Made by a program: the position numbers and the translations under genes. Below are positions 24,722 through 35,488 of a stretch of 64,000 nt of DNA, piece by piece. Under the pieces are notes generated by a model. It made no database searches, had not been told where the DNA came from, and was given only the letters and a program-made list of their open reading frames with translations. Each line of letters opens with the position of its first letter. Position 1 is the stretch's first letter. The DNA lies in NCBI GenBank assembly GCA_029379385.1, contig CM055611.1, positions 8,990,001 to 9,054,000 of the forward strand, written 5' to 3'. Source of the stretch: Quillaja saponaria. Taxonomy: Eukaryota; Streptophyta; Magnoliopsida; Fabales; Quillajaceae.

Positions 24722-26640
24722 TTTTTGTTTAATTTTATTATCATTTTTACCTATTATCGTTATTAATTTGAAATTCAAGACTTAATTTAACAGAAATTTT
24801 ATTATCGTTTTTATCTATTCTCATGACTTAATTAGTAATATATATCATGTAATTAATTAAATACTTTTTTTTTTTTTTTGGTCATATACAATTAGTAATA
24901 TATATCATTTGTCATATGCAATTTGTCATATGTAATTTGTACTTTAATGGACAAGTCTTTTGTGTTGACTATTGCATATATATCATATGTAATTTTCATA
25001 TGCAATTTGTACTTTAATGGACAAGTCTTTTGTGGTGACTTTGAAAGTTGGGGAAGTTCCTTATTTGTAACTTAAGAGACAAGCTAGCTATAGCTAGTCC
25101 CTTGAACATGACAATTTTAATTTTAATTTTAAAATTTTTTTTTGTTTTCCACGAATATCTCACACCCTTTAAATGCGAGCCTAATTTTATTTTGGGTTCA
25201 TGGCAACATTTCTTCACAAGTTTTTTCCTATGGCCTGTTTTAACAATATACGTTAAATTATCACGTAATTTTTATATTAAATATTTTATAAATTAAATTT
25301 TACTTGTTATTATGATCACTCATACAAGAGATGTTTTGTTTTTTCCCTTCTAAATGCACTTAATGTTCGATGAACACTCTAAAACAGTCTCATTATAGGA
25401 GATGATTTTTTTTCCTTCTAAATGCACTTAATGTTCGATGAACACTCTAAAACAGTCTCATTTTATTATTAATTGTAATATTTTTTAATTATTTAAGAAT
25501 TTTTTTTAACTTAATTCACTTGTTACAATAGTAAATATATATATATATTTTTATATTTTACATAATTCTTGAAGTGATGAATAATAATTTTAGTATTATA
25601 TAATTAATAAATTAACTTTCTAAAATCTATAGTTAACATGATACAAATTATTTTTCTAAAAATTCTTTAATGAAATCTATGTTTATAATCTATCAATATC
25701 TATAACTGTTTTTTTTTTTCCCTTTCTTATGTACATCTAAGATAGTGGAAATAAATTCTTTTACATATTTCTTGTAGTGATTAATAATAATTTTAGTATT
25801 ATGCAATTAATTTTATTATCGTTATTACTTATTATCTTTATTAATTTGAAATTCAGACTTAATTTAACAGAAATTTTATTATCATTTTTATCTATTATCA
25901 TGACTTAATTAGTAATATATATCATGTAGTTAGTTAAATACTTTTTTTTTTTTTTGTCATATACTATTAGTAATATATATCATATGCAATTTGTCATATG
26001 TAATTTGCACTTTAATGGACAAATCTTTTGTGGTGACTATTTCACATATATCATATGTAATTTGTCATATGAAATTTGCACTTCAATGGACAAGTCTTTT
26101 GTGGTGACTTTGAAAGTTAGGAAAGTGTCGTATTTGTAACTTAAGAGACAAGCTAGCTATCGCTAGTCCCTTGGACACGACAACTTTAATTTATTTTTTA
26201 ATTTTATTTTTCACTAGTATCCCACACCCTTAAAATGTGAGCCTAATCTCATTTCGAGTTCATGGCAACCTCTCCTTACAAGTGTTTTCCTATGACTTGT
26301 TAATTATTTATTTTTATTTTTTGACTTAATATACTTGTTACGATAGTAAAAATAATATATATATATATATATATTTACATATTTCATGAAGTGATGAATA
26401 ATAATTTTAGTATTATATAATTAATAAATTAACTCTTTATAAAAATCTAGCTTTAACATGATACAAATTATTTTAATAAAAATTCTTTAATGAAATCTAT
26501 ATTTATAATCTATCTATATCTATAACTGTTTTTTTTTTTCCCTTTCTTATGTACATCTAAGCTAGTGGAAATAAATTCTTTTACATATTTCTTGTAGTGA
26601 TTAATAATAATTTTAGTATTTTGTAATTAATGAATTAACT
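24722..26640. repeat. Tandem duplication of about 1.08 kb upstream of the receptor kinase
   Basis: Unit 1 (24722-25809) and unit 2 (25810-26640) align in order: TTTGAAATTCA...ACTTAATTTAACAG, TTAGTAATATATATCATGTA, the GGACAAGTC motif pair, CTTAAGAGACAAGCTAGCTA, GAGCCTAAT...GTTCATGGCAAC, then GATGAATAATAATTTTAGTA and TTTCTTATGTACATCTAAG. Unit 2 lacks about 230 bp corresponding to 25260-25490. A more diverged partial copy is at 24179-24460 (GGCCTGTTTTA..., TTCTAAATACACTT). No coding sequence is visible in any unit. Confidence 0.75.
25331..25466. repeat. 68-bp tandem duplication
   Basis: Two adjacent near-identical 68-bp units share CTTCTAAATGCACTTAATG and GAACACTCTAAAACAGTCTC. The near identity suggests a recent duplication inside the larger upstream unit. 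Confidence 0.85.
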
Positions 26641-27357
26641 CTTTCTAAATATCTAGCTTTACAAGATAAAAAATATTTAAATAAAAATTCTCTAATGAAG
26701 TCTGTATAATATATATATATATATATATATAAAGGAATTCATTATTAAATTCATTATAGATAAAAATGACTCAAGGACATAATTTTTTGATTTCCTACAA
26801 TACCCTTACAAAATTTAATAATGAATTCTAACAAAATCTAAATTCTTTGTATGTAACAAGTTATCTATAATTTAACAAAATATTAACTCTCCATCTCACT
26901 TTATGTTATTTATAAGATTGTAATTTTTTTAATTAATAAAAATAATGAACTCTAACAATAACTAAATTCTTATATAATTTTAAAAGTTATTTATAATTTA
27001 ACATCATATTTAAACTCTATATCCCTCTTTATTTTATCATATAAAAGTTGTTTAGTATCTTATATGTGTTGTTCTTGATTCTTATGGATAATGATTATGC
27101 TTGATTAAAATATCGATTATTTTTTAATGATTCACCGCAAAAGGTAAGCTCTTGATTAATTTATAGATCTATTATTAAATAAGTTACTTTTTTTTTTTTT
27201 TTCAATAGTAAAGTTTTTATTAAAAAAAAAAAAAAATACTTTCGTTCTATTTAAGTTATGTTGTTCTACTGAAACATTTTAAAAAAAATAAAGAAGCAAC
27301 ATAATATATAGATATGCTATTAATTGTTCTTATTTAGGTATAAAATAAGGAAGCTAC
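26641..27357. other. No gene; AT-rich with homopolymer and TA runs
   Basis: Contains a TA run at about 26706-26731, long T and A runs near 27187-27235, and no open frame. Nothing recognisable. It ends at the left border of the nested family-1 LTR at 27358. Confidence 0.5.
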
Positions 27358-28572
27358 TGTCACACCCTACACAGAGGCATGACTGGCAGGAGGATATGGA
27401 TAACTAAACCTTCGTAACTCTGACTCAAAATCCAAAATAAATGCACACAATTATTAACTTAAAATGACATTAAAAGAAAATTTTGTAAGAATATAACTGA
27501 CATGTATATATATATATATTTATTGAAATAAGTTTCAACAGAGATTTCTTGCAAAGTGGAACATGTCCGAATAGTACATATAACATATATAATTATGTTT
27601 ACAACAAGGCAACAACAACAACACAATAACCACAGGGAGCTCCGTTCTAATATCATACCATACAAATTTAATGAACCAAACTATCATACAATTCAAGAAC
27701 TCATGACTTAAGCGCTAATGTGATTACAAAGCTTTATCCCATGGCTTCAAGTAGGTGATCCTAGGTAAATACCTTGCCACAATACTATCAACAAGTCAAG
27801 TTTCAGTCAGAGAAGCTTGTCAAGATCCTAATGCTAAGAAAACATAAACAAACGAAGAGTGAGTCAAAGACTCAATGAGTGAAAAACCTACCCAAAAGGG
27901 TACCAGCACCAATCAATGTATAACTATAAAACATATGCTTATTAGGTTCACATTAGCACACTTATAATGCCATTCACTTTCACACGTGTGTATATGTATA
28001 TATGTATATATATATATATATAATGCAAAACCAAACGAATATAACTCAAAAAGAAAAAAAAGAAAAAAAAAAAAGAAAAGGAATATAACTCACAAGTTCT
28101 CACATTTCAACCAAATCAATCAAAAGGGCCAATAATCAAAGTAATACAGTGCCTATACACTGTGTACATATCCTCCTCGAGGCCTTTTGCAACCTCACAC
28201 CAAAGATATATATATATATATCTCTTACACTAACCTCCCTGGGACTGAGTTACTTGATCATGTTTGTTCAAATTTCAAATAATCTATTACAACCCTTATA
28301 ACCCAATAACGTAAAATCGAGTTTTAGACATAAGATGTAAATTATAGTTACAAAATAATAAAGGCGTAAACAAATTAATTAAATAATAATACAATGGAAT
28401 ATATTATAACTTGATATTGAGAACCTAGCATTATAACAAATGGGTGCAACTCTTATTGTAAATAAATCATATATGTGTACAATTAAATTAAAAATTTGAT
28501 TGATTTGGAACTTCATTTTATTTGGTGCAAATTTTTTAAAGTGAAACACATGTATAAATAAAATAAATAAGA

Positions 28573-28616
<44 letters not shown>

Positions 28617-28776
28617 GGCTTAACTACTATTTAGTCTTTCAAGAATACCTCAGTTTTCAATTAAGTTCTCTAAAAAATTTTTGGGTCTATGTAGTCCTTT
28701 AAAATTCAAAAATTTTCAATGAAGTTCTAATTTTCAATTTCCCATTATTTATAAGAGTTATCCTACTTGGAATCAA
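28617..28776 (+). repeat. Left terminal inverted repeat of the MULE
   Basis: About 160 bp, starting GGCTTAACTAC. It pairs with 34236-34395 in inverted orientation with mismatches and small indels. Matching blocks include AGTTTTCAATTAAG with CAATTTTTAATCAAG, and AAAATTCAAAAATTTTCAAT with AAGATTTAAAAATTCTCAAT. Confidence 0.7.
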
Positions 28777-29153
28777 TATAGTGATGTATTCGAATTTTTT
28801 TATGACTTGAAATTTTTTTTCAATTCTCATTGATATCATTACCCTTATACAATTTAGGTTTTAATGCCTCCTTTCTTATGTTAATTGATTTGGTAGTTGT
28901 TATTGATTCGGCAATTTTAGAGATTGATCAATTTCAATATTTCTTTTTTATTGGTGTTGGACCTTGTAAAGTTTGGTAGTTAAAAGGAACCATTGCAAGG
29001 CTGAAACAACTCGCTTGTGTTTGAGAGTTACGAAGAGGAGTGAAGGCATATATAGGGTATATGTGATCATGTATTCTTTTTGTCTTTATGTGATAGTGTT
29101 TGTTAGCTTATTTTTTGTCATTATTAAATAAATTCATTTGTGTCTTTATAGCC

Positions 29154-32100
29154 ATGGTGCTTGATGGACTCTTTTCCAATAGGATGCATTATAGGGGTAG
29201 GTTTCAGCAAACTCCAAATCTTACATATGTGGATGGGCTTCTATAGGAGGCAAAAAACTGTCAAATTTATGAGTTTTCCTATGTTATGCTCATGAAAACC
29301 CTTGGGGATTTAGGTTGTGAAAATGTGTCTAAGGTATGATACCTTATTCTTGGTTAAACTCTTGATAAAGGTTTGATGGTTATTTCTAACAATCAAGAAG
29401 CTTTGAACATGGCTAATATTTTTGAGTTCTATGGAACTATTGACATTTTTATTGAACATTTAGTTGGTGATAAAGATACTTCTATTAATACTTTTCTTGA
29501 TATTGAATTTGGTGTTCTTGAAAAAAAAAGTAACGAATCATATGATGATGATGTGGTTAATAATAGTGATGATAATGATGAAGACAATGTCAAAGACATA
29601 CAGTTTCCTGACAGTGAGGAAGAGTGTGGTGATATGTTTGATGTCTACATTAATTTTGATGCTGAGATGATTTGTGATGAAAATCTGATTGTAAATTGTT
29701 CTAGTTCAAATACCGGGCCAGTTAATCTTGAGCATTGTAGTAGGCTAGCTAATTTAAAACATGTGAATGAGATGCCGATTGAAAATGATGTTATTGGCCT
29801 AGGTCCAACTACTACTGCTAGATGTCAAGGAGTGAAGAAATACCTTCTCAGAAGAGGCCATGCATTGTAAAGAATGCAGAGTTTAGTGAGAATGATTATG
29901 AAATTGAGGAATTAATGGATTATTATGAATTAGATCAGGATGGTGCAACAAGGCCTAAAAAGCTTATGTTTAAACCTAATTCAAAAATGAAAGATTTTAA
30001 ATGGGAGTTTCAGATGGAATTTAACAGTCTTGAACAATTTAAAAAAGTTGTTATAGAACATTCTGTTGTCAATGGGAGGAAAATAAAGTTCATTAAGAAT
30101 GACAAGATTAGAGTGAGGGCAAAATGTCAAGATAGATGTTAATGGAAAGTCTTTTGCTCTAAAATGCATAGGCAACTTTCAAATCAAGAATGTTTTTGAT
30201 GAAAACAATTGTAGTAGAGAATTTAATATGAGTCTTTGTAGTTCTAAGTTTGTTGGAAAAAAATTTGCTAAAAAGATTATGGAAAATCCAAAGTGAAAGC
30301 TATTTGACATAAAGAAAAATGTCAAATCTAAATATACATTGGATATTCCTATATCTAAAGCATACAGGGCAAAAAGAGCGGCTAGGGAAATTATTGAAGG
30401 GTCATATTCAAAACAATATACCAGATTGTATGATTACTGTGAAGAAATCAGGAGGTCAAATGAAGGCTAAAGTGTAGTTCTACATGTTGTTATACCAGGT
30501 GTTGTGTATGATGATCAAATTGGAATGCCACCAAGAAACTTGAAACCTATTTTTTAGAGATTATATATATGCTTGGAAGGGTCAAAATAGGCTTCTTAAA
30601 AGGACCATATGGTGGACAACTCTTGATTGCAATAGGTAGAGATCCGAATGAAGAGATGTTTCCAATTGCATTTGTAGTAGTAGAGGCTGAGACAAAAGAC
30701 TCTTGGACTTGGTTCTTTTAGAGACTACTTGATGATATTGGATGGCCAGATGAGAAGAGGTGGACATTTATTTTAGATTAACAAAAACTATGTATATAAA
30801 CAATTCTACTCTATTAATTAATTATATAGTATTCAATTGTTAGTATTTTTTATATATGCCCATCACAGGGAAATAGAAAGAAATCTGGTTGTTGGTAAAA
30901 AGCCACTTATATTTTTTACATGGTACTCCTAATAACTTGATTTGTTACTTTTTATTGTTTCTTAATTTTTGTATGCAAGGGCTAGTTCCAATGTTTGAGG
31001 AAATGTTACCTAAAGTTGAGAATAGGTTTTGCATTAGACATCTCTATGCTAATTTTAGAAAGAGATACCCTGGAAGTCAATTCAAGGAAATGATGTTGGC
31101 TACAGCTTCAGCATCTTATGTTCAGGCATAGGAAAAAGAGATGGAAAATATTAAAAAAATTAATAAACATGCAAGGGGCTATCTCATGGGCATACGAAGA
31201 AAATGGTGGTGTATATGTGCATTTTCAGGGTATCCTAAGAGTGATATATTACAAAATAATATGTCAGAGGCATTTAACTCAACCATACTTCAATGTTGAG
31301 ACAAGCCAATAGTGACAAAGATTGAGTGGATAAGGTTATATCTTATCAGGAGATTCACAACCAATAGACAAAAAATAGAGAGATATAAAGGAGAGGTATG
31401 TCCTAAGATAAGGAACATAATTGACAAACAGAAAATAGAGAGTGGAAAATGGTTACCAACATGGGCAGGACAATTAAAATTTGAAGTTAGTTTTAGGACT
31501 GAAAAATTTATTATGGACTTAGATGAAAAAACATGCAGCTGCAGGAAGCTCATGTTATTGCTTGTATTGGTTTTAAGAAGGATAAAGTGGACGACTATGT
31601 TTTCCAACTAATGGAAATAATATATGGCCGAGGACTGAAGCAAATGATGTGGAGCCTTCACCACGTAGAAATGCACCTGTAAGACCTAAAAAGAATAGGA
31701 ACAAGGAGTCTGACGAGCCTAAAAGTGCAAACAAGATGAAAAAGACATTTATTGTGAAGTGATCAAAGTGTTTGCAGCTGGGACATAACAGAAGATCATG
31801 CAAAGGATTACTTGGACATGTTAGCCCAACAGTTTCCCCGCCTACAATTCCAGTTGTGTCTCCTATTACTACTCCAAGTGAGAGTAAAAAGGTGACTGGT
31901 GTAGGCAACGATGGAAAAATCCAGGTATATCAATTTTAATTTTAAAATGGCATTGTGAATTTTAATAGTTTGGTTAATTTTTTTAATCTTTATAAATTGA
32001 ATTTAACCACATAATTTATTATACTAGAGATCAGACAAGATAAATAGCAGTCAAGGAAAAAGAACTGAAGTTAAAAGAGCTCCCTTCGTATGGGAAAGAA

Positions 32101-32220
32101 GTCATTGTGTCATTGGAGATACATTAGTGACTGCAACTAAGGTTACAAAGCAGAAGAATGCCTCTTCCAAGATAGCTACCAGTCAAGAATCAATAGCTTT
32201 ACCAGTGAAGAAAAATAACT
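29154..32220 (+). pseudogene. MULE transposase (MuDR type), decayed
   Basis: From the N-terminus: a PB1-like plant MULE leader (from ATG 29154, YVDGLL...CENVSKVWYLILG, then acidic linker to 29870); a MuDR DNA-binding domain (29990-30142, FNSLEQFKKVVIEHSVVNGR, RVRAKCQDRC); the MULE catalytic domain (30590-31130, FLKGPYGGQLLIAIG, VVVEAETKDSWTWFF, then RFCIRHLYANFRKRYPG after an intron at about 30790-30978); a SWIM-type CSC remnant near 31533; and a CCHC knuckle (31769-31804, KCLQLGHNRRSC) whose first Cys codon is TGA. A last exon continues to about 32220. Several stops and frameshifts, and loss of the first catalytic Asp region, show it is inactive. It would have excised and moved the element. 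Confidence 0.85.
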
Positions 32221-33215
32221 AAAATCATTTGCAATTTTATTTTCCTCCTTTATTGTGATAATGGAAATGGGATCTTTATTTTCTGATTTACAATATATGA
32301 GGAGAGCTATTCTCACTACATAGAGTTGAATATTATCTAGTGGAACATTTTATTCAAATTACTGTCATGAAATTTTCAGGGCCAAAATTTTTATTGAGAA
32401 GAAAAGATTTGACCTATTTCTGCGTATTAACATAAGGACATACCAGAGACAGGGATTCTTGTTTCACAGTTTCTTTTTAGAGCAGCTCTTTGAGATAGCA
32501 TCACCATATCCTTTACATTCAGCATACTACTTTTTTCTTTTTAGTGTTCTGCATTCTAAATAGCAAGCTAAATGAGCCATTTTCTTTTCCACCCTTTTTG
32601 GTTCTTTTCTTTCAGTCATATTACTCTTTTTCTCTTCTTAGTCAGTGTCCTGCATTACCTTGTAAAATGAATATTTTTCTTTTCCCATCATTTTTTTATG
32701 TCCTTTTATCCTTGCTTTTTTCTAATTTCTTTTCAAATCTTAGTCACATTAGACAATGGAGTGCATACCCCATTATTAACTGTAAATGTGATGGTATAAT
32801 ATTCTTAACTATAAATTGAAGGTTTACACATAGAAAAATCTTTTATAACTAGAAATGATCTCTTAATCATTGAGCAACAATGCTTAACATATATGTCATC
32901 ACCTTTCATTATGTAAAAATAATAGAATAAAACTGCCCTTGCAGTTTACACTCAAGTTTTATCTTTCTAACTTCAAAATCACAAAGAAAAGAAAAAAAAA
33001 AAAAAAATAGCTACAGTACATAATAGATAAGTCGTTGGCAGATCATGATTACAATGATCTCTCATCTATTGGTACCATATTTAAAACCATAATCTCTTAA
33101 ATTAAACACCAGCAGTACATATGGAGTTACTATAATTTTAAGTAGTCTCTTTGCCTTTTGCCTTTTGCCTTTGCCGGAGAATAATAGCTACAGTACCTTG
33201 ATCTGCACTTGAAAA

Positions 33216-33818
33216 TTACTTATTGACTGCCATAAACTTTCTTTCTGGAGCTGTTGGATGAAAGCTAACCAAAAGTTTAGCACGCTTCCTGTCACATGGG
33301 AAAAGAAAATCACCAAAAGATATTATTACTATTAAAAATGAAGCATAAGCTAAGTGCAAATTTGCTAATGGTTGGCCAATTGAACCACATTTGTTATCAA
33401 AACTAATAAATAAAACAATAACGAATAAGAGATTACATTAGCTGATCCTTAGAGTAGCCTGTGTGGTGCTTTAGAGTATCAGTCCAATAAGGGCAGTACC
33501 GAACCGTAGTAGGATAGTGGAACAGACTAAGTTCAGTGAGAAAAAAAAAGCCATATTCTCCATCTAAAACTTTTACAAAAAAATTTATAAAAATATCAGG
33601 ATTTTCTGCACTGCAAATATCAAAATCTGAAGCTTGAAAAATCATTAAATGCTAGTATGAATTATATCTCCTTATCTGATGGAATAAATGCCTTAATATA
33701 ACGAACCAGGAAGACATATGTTATGGAAACACATAAATACCATTTGCAGCTTTCCAATATTGCTTTCTCCATGACCAAAACTTGGTCTAGGCATTATCTG
33801 ATATGCAAAGTCATTAAC
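33216..33818 (-). pseudogene. Possible captured host exons inside the MULE
   Basis: On the minus strand, 33818-33741 is a 78-nt exon-like block. It is preceded by a pyrimidine-rich tract and TTGCAG, is open for 26 codons (VNDFAYQIMPRPSFGHGESN, then IGKLQM) and is followed by GTATTT. A second block 33288-33216 follows TGTGACAG, is open for KRAKLLVSFHPTAPERKFMA then VNK and a stop. I do not recognise the protein. These resemble a gene fragment carried by the transposon (Pack-MULE type). The two blocks do not join in phase directly, so an intermediate exon or decay must be assumed. Confidence 0.35.
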
Positions 33819-33869
33819 CTGCAAAAGAAGAGTAAACTTGGCAAAAGTATATGCAATGTGTAACAGACG

Positions 33870-34135
33870 GAATTCTTTGAGAGGTAGAAAGCTTTAGAAT
33901 TGAGATTTTTTTTAGTACCATTGTCTAACATAATTTTGGGATTTAGGGAATTCTTGGAGAGGTAGAAAGCTTCATATTTCCATTGGGACTAAAAAGACCC
34001 TAACTAATATGAATTCTTTGAAAGGTAGAAAGTTTTAGATTTGGGATATATTTTTTTTTCGATTACTTTCTAACACAATTTTGAGATTTAAGGAATTCTT
34101 GGAGAGGTAGAAAGCTTCAGATTTCAATTCAGCCT
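33870..34135. repeat. Tandem repeats near the MULE right end
   Basis: Four occurrences of GAATTCTT(T/G)GA(G/A)AGGTAGAAAG at about 33870, 33950, 34010 and 34093. They form two units of roughly 135-140 bp, each with two half-units, alternating with ...AATTTTG(G/A)GATTTA(G/A)GGAATTC. Subterminal tandem repeats are known in MULEs and may be transposase-binding, but that is inference here. Confidence 0.75.
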
Positions 34136-34235
34136 AAAGAAACCCTAGCTAACCCTGTTAAAATTGTTTCTTGGCTTACAGAAAAATCTAGTGTTAAACT
34201 AAGTAAAGGTGAATTTCCATGTTATATATCCTATT

Positions 34236-34395
34236 AAGCCATGTAGGACAATTACATTATATATAACAAGAAATTAGGAATTGAAACTTTATTGAGAATT
34301 TTTAAATCTTGAAATATTAAATTGACCCAATTAATCTTTGAATGACTTGATTAAAAATTGAGACAATCCTAAAAGATTAATACAATAGTTGGGCC
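34236..34395 (-). repeat. Right terminal inverted repeat of the MULE
   Basis: Inverted partner of 28617-28776; read on the minus strand it begins GGCCCAACTATTG. It abuts a (TA)n run at 34396-34421 in which copy E resumes. Confidence 0.7.
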
Positions 34396-35436
34396 TATAT
34401 ATATATATATATATATATAAAGTTAGAAATTTTTTACTTAAGTTTAAAACTTTGACCTTGACCATGTAATTTTCTTTTTCTTTTCTTTTTCCTCCCCCAG
34501 CCGACCTTAATTTCTTGTTTTCTCACGATTCTTCTAGTTCATTCTCAGTTTTCTTTTCTTTTTTGTGTTTCCACGTTTTCAAAAAATCTTTTAGGGGAAG
34601 CCGAGACTTTGAAGCTTTCTACCTTTCCTGGCCGTGCATGAGTTTTACCCAGTGTTGGGTGGTTTGTACATCTTTCCAGCCATGAATCCTTGTTCAATAG
34701 CTGGCCTTGATATTCTTGTTTTGCAGTAGCAATATCTTTGTTTTTTTTTTTTTTCTTTTAACAAGGGGGTTGGGAAGGCTTTGAATTTCACTATACTAGC
34801 CTTCCTTTTTGCACCCAAACTCAACTCTTTTCCAGCCCCAATCTTGGAGTAGTCACCTGCCCCTATTATGGGTAGCAATTATGAGCTTCATCCTCTCTTA
34901 TACTGGCTGATATAAAGGAATTGGAGGGTGGTTTTACGTTAGGCTTTGGAGGCAGGGCAGCAAACAAAGGCTAGGTAGCAAGGAAGTTTGGAGTTCTAGG
35001 TGGTTGGTTGGTTATTCTCTTTTTCTTGCTTGGTCTGCGAGGTTCAGCTAGTCGAGGGAGTTCTTCTTCTTGGGTTGAAGTTTTGAGCCAAGCTGCCTTG
35101 TTTGGTGGTGTGGTAGCCACCATGGTGCTTTGTTTTGAGATCAGACGTGAGGTGAGTGAAGAGGCAATAACTTTGTTTTGTTAATTTTCTTGTTTTACTT
35201 GAAATTTTAAGTACTAACTTATGGTTTAACTTAGCTAATTGAAGTTAAGAACCTTAGTATATAAAGTACATAAGTAGGGGAGTTTTGATTTGTGAATAAA
35301 AAGTTAAGAACAAAGAGCATTTAGGAGGGCTATATAATTATTAGAATTGTTTAGTTTAAGTCTTGATGGAAATTAAGTAATTAGTTGATTTGAAATTAAT
35401 ACTTGGAATGTGAATAAGATAAAAATTGGAATTCTT

Positions 35437-35438
<2 letters not shown>

Positions 35439-35483
<45 letters not shown>

Positions 35484-35488
35484 GTATA
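35439..35488. repeat. Microsatellite (TA)n followed by (TGTA)n
   Basis: 32 bases of TA repeat (35439-35470) followed by about four TGTA units, inside inverted copy E. Other TA runs of note lie at 28577-28612, 34396-34421, 37760-37801 and 47109-47138. Confidence 0.9.

Larger units (their letters stand above)
24067..26112. repeat. Seven copies of a GGACAAGTCTTTTGTGGTGAC motif
   Basis: Copies start at about 24067, 24179, 24588, 24949, 25019, 26017 and 26088. Core words are GGACAAGTCTTTT followed by TGGTGACTTTGAAAGTT in the longer copies. They all have the same orientation and lie upstream of the receptor kinase. Two copies (25019, 26088) extend into about 90 bp of near-identical sequence including CTTAAGAGACAAGCTAGCTA. 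They mark the start of larger repeated blocks rather than free-standing sites. Confidence 0.75.
28617..34395 (+). mobile_element. Mutator-like element (MULE) with long TIRs
   Basis: The ends are imperfect inverted repeats of about 160 bp. The left starts GGCTTAACTACTATTTAGTC; the right, read on the minus strand, starts GGCCCAACTATTGTATTAATC. Both continue through shared words such as AAGTT-TAATTTTCAATTT-type text. The element sits inside a (TA)n tract of copy E. The flanks TATATTTAT and TATATATAT are compatible with a 9-bp duplication, but the simple sequence makes this weak. Inside lies a decayed MuDR-type transposase gene. Its 3' third (32230-34240) holds exon-like and tandem-repeat sequence of other origin. 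Confidence 0.8.

Noticed and set aside
25764..25780. TTTCTTGTAGTG resembling the opposite end of a CACTA element (also near 26588)
   Set aside because: The corresponding segments of the other repeat units read TTCTTGAAGTG or TTCATGAAGTG, so this is chance within the upstream repeat and there is no subterminal array.
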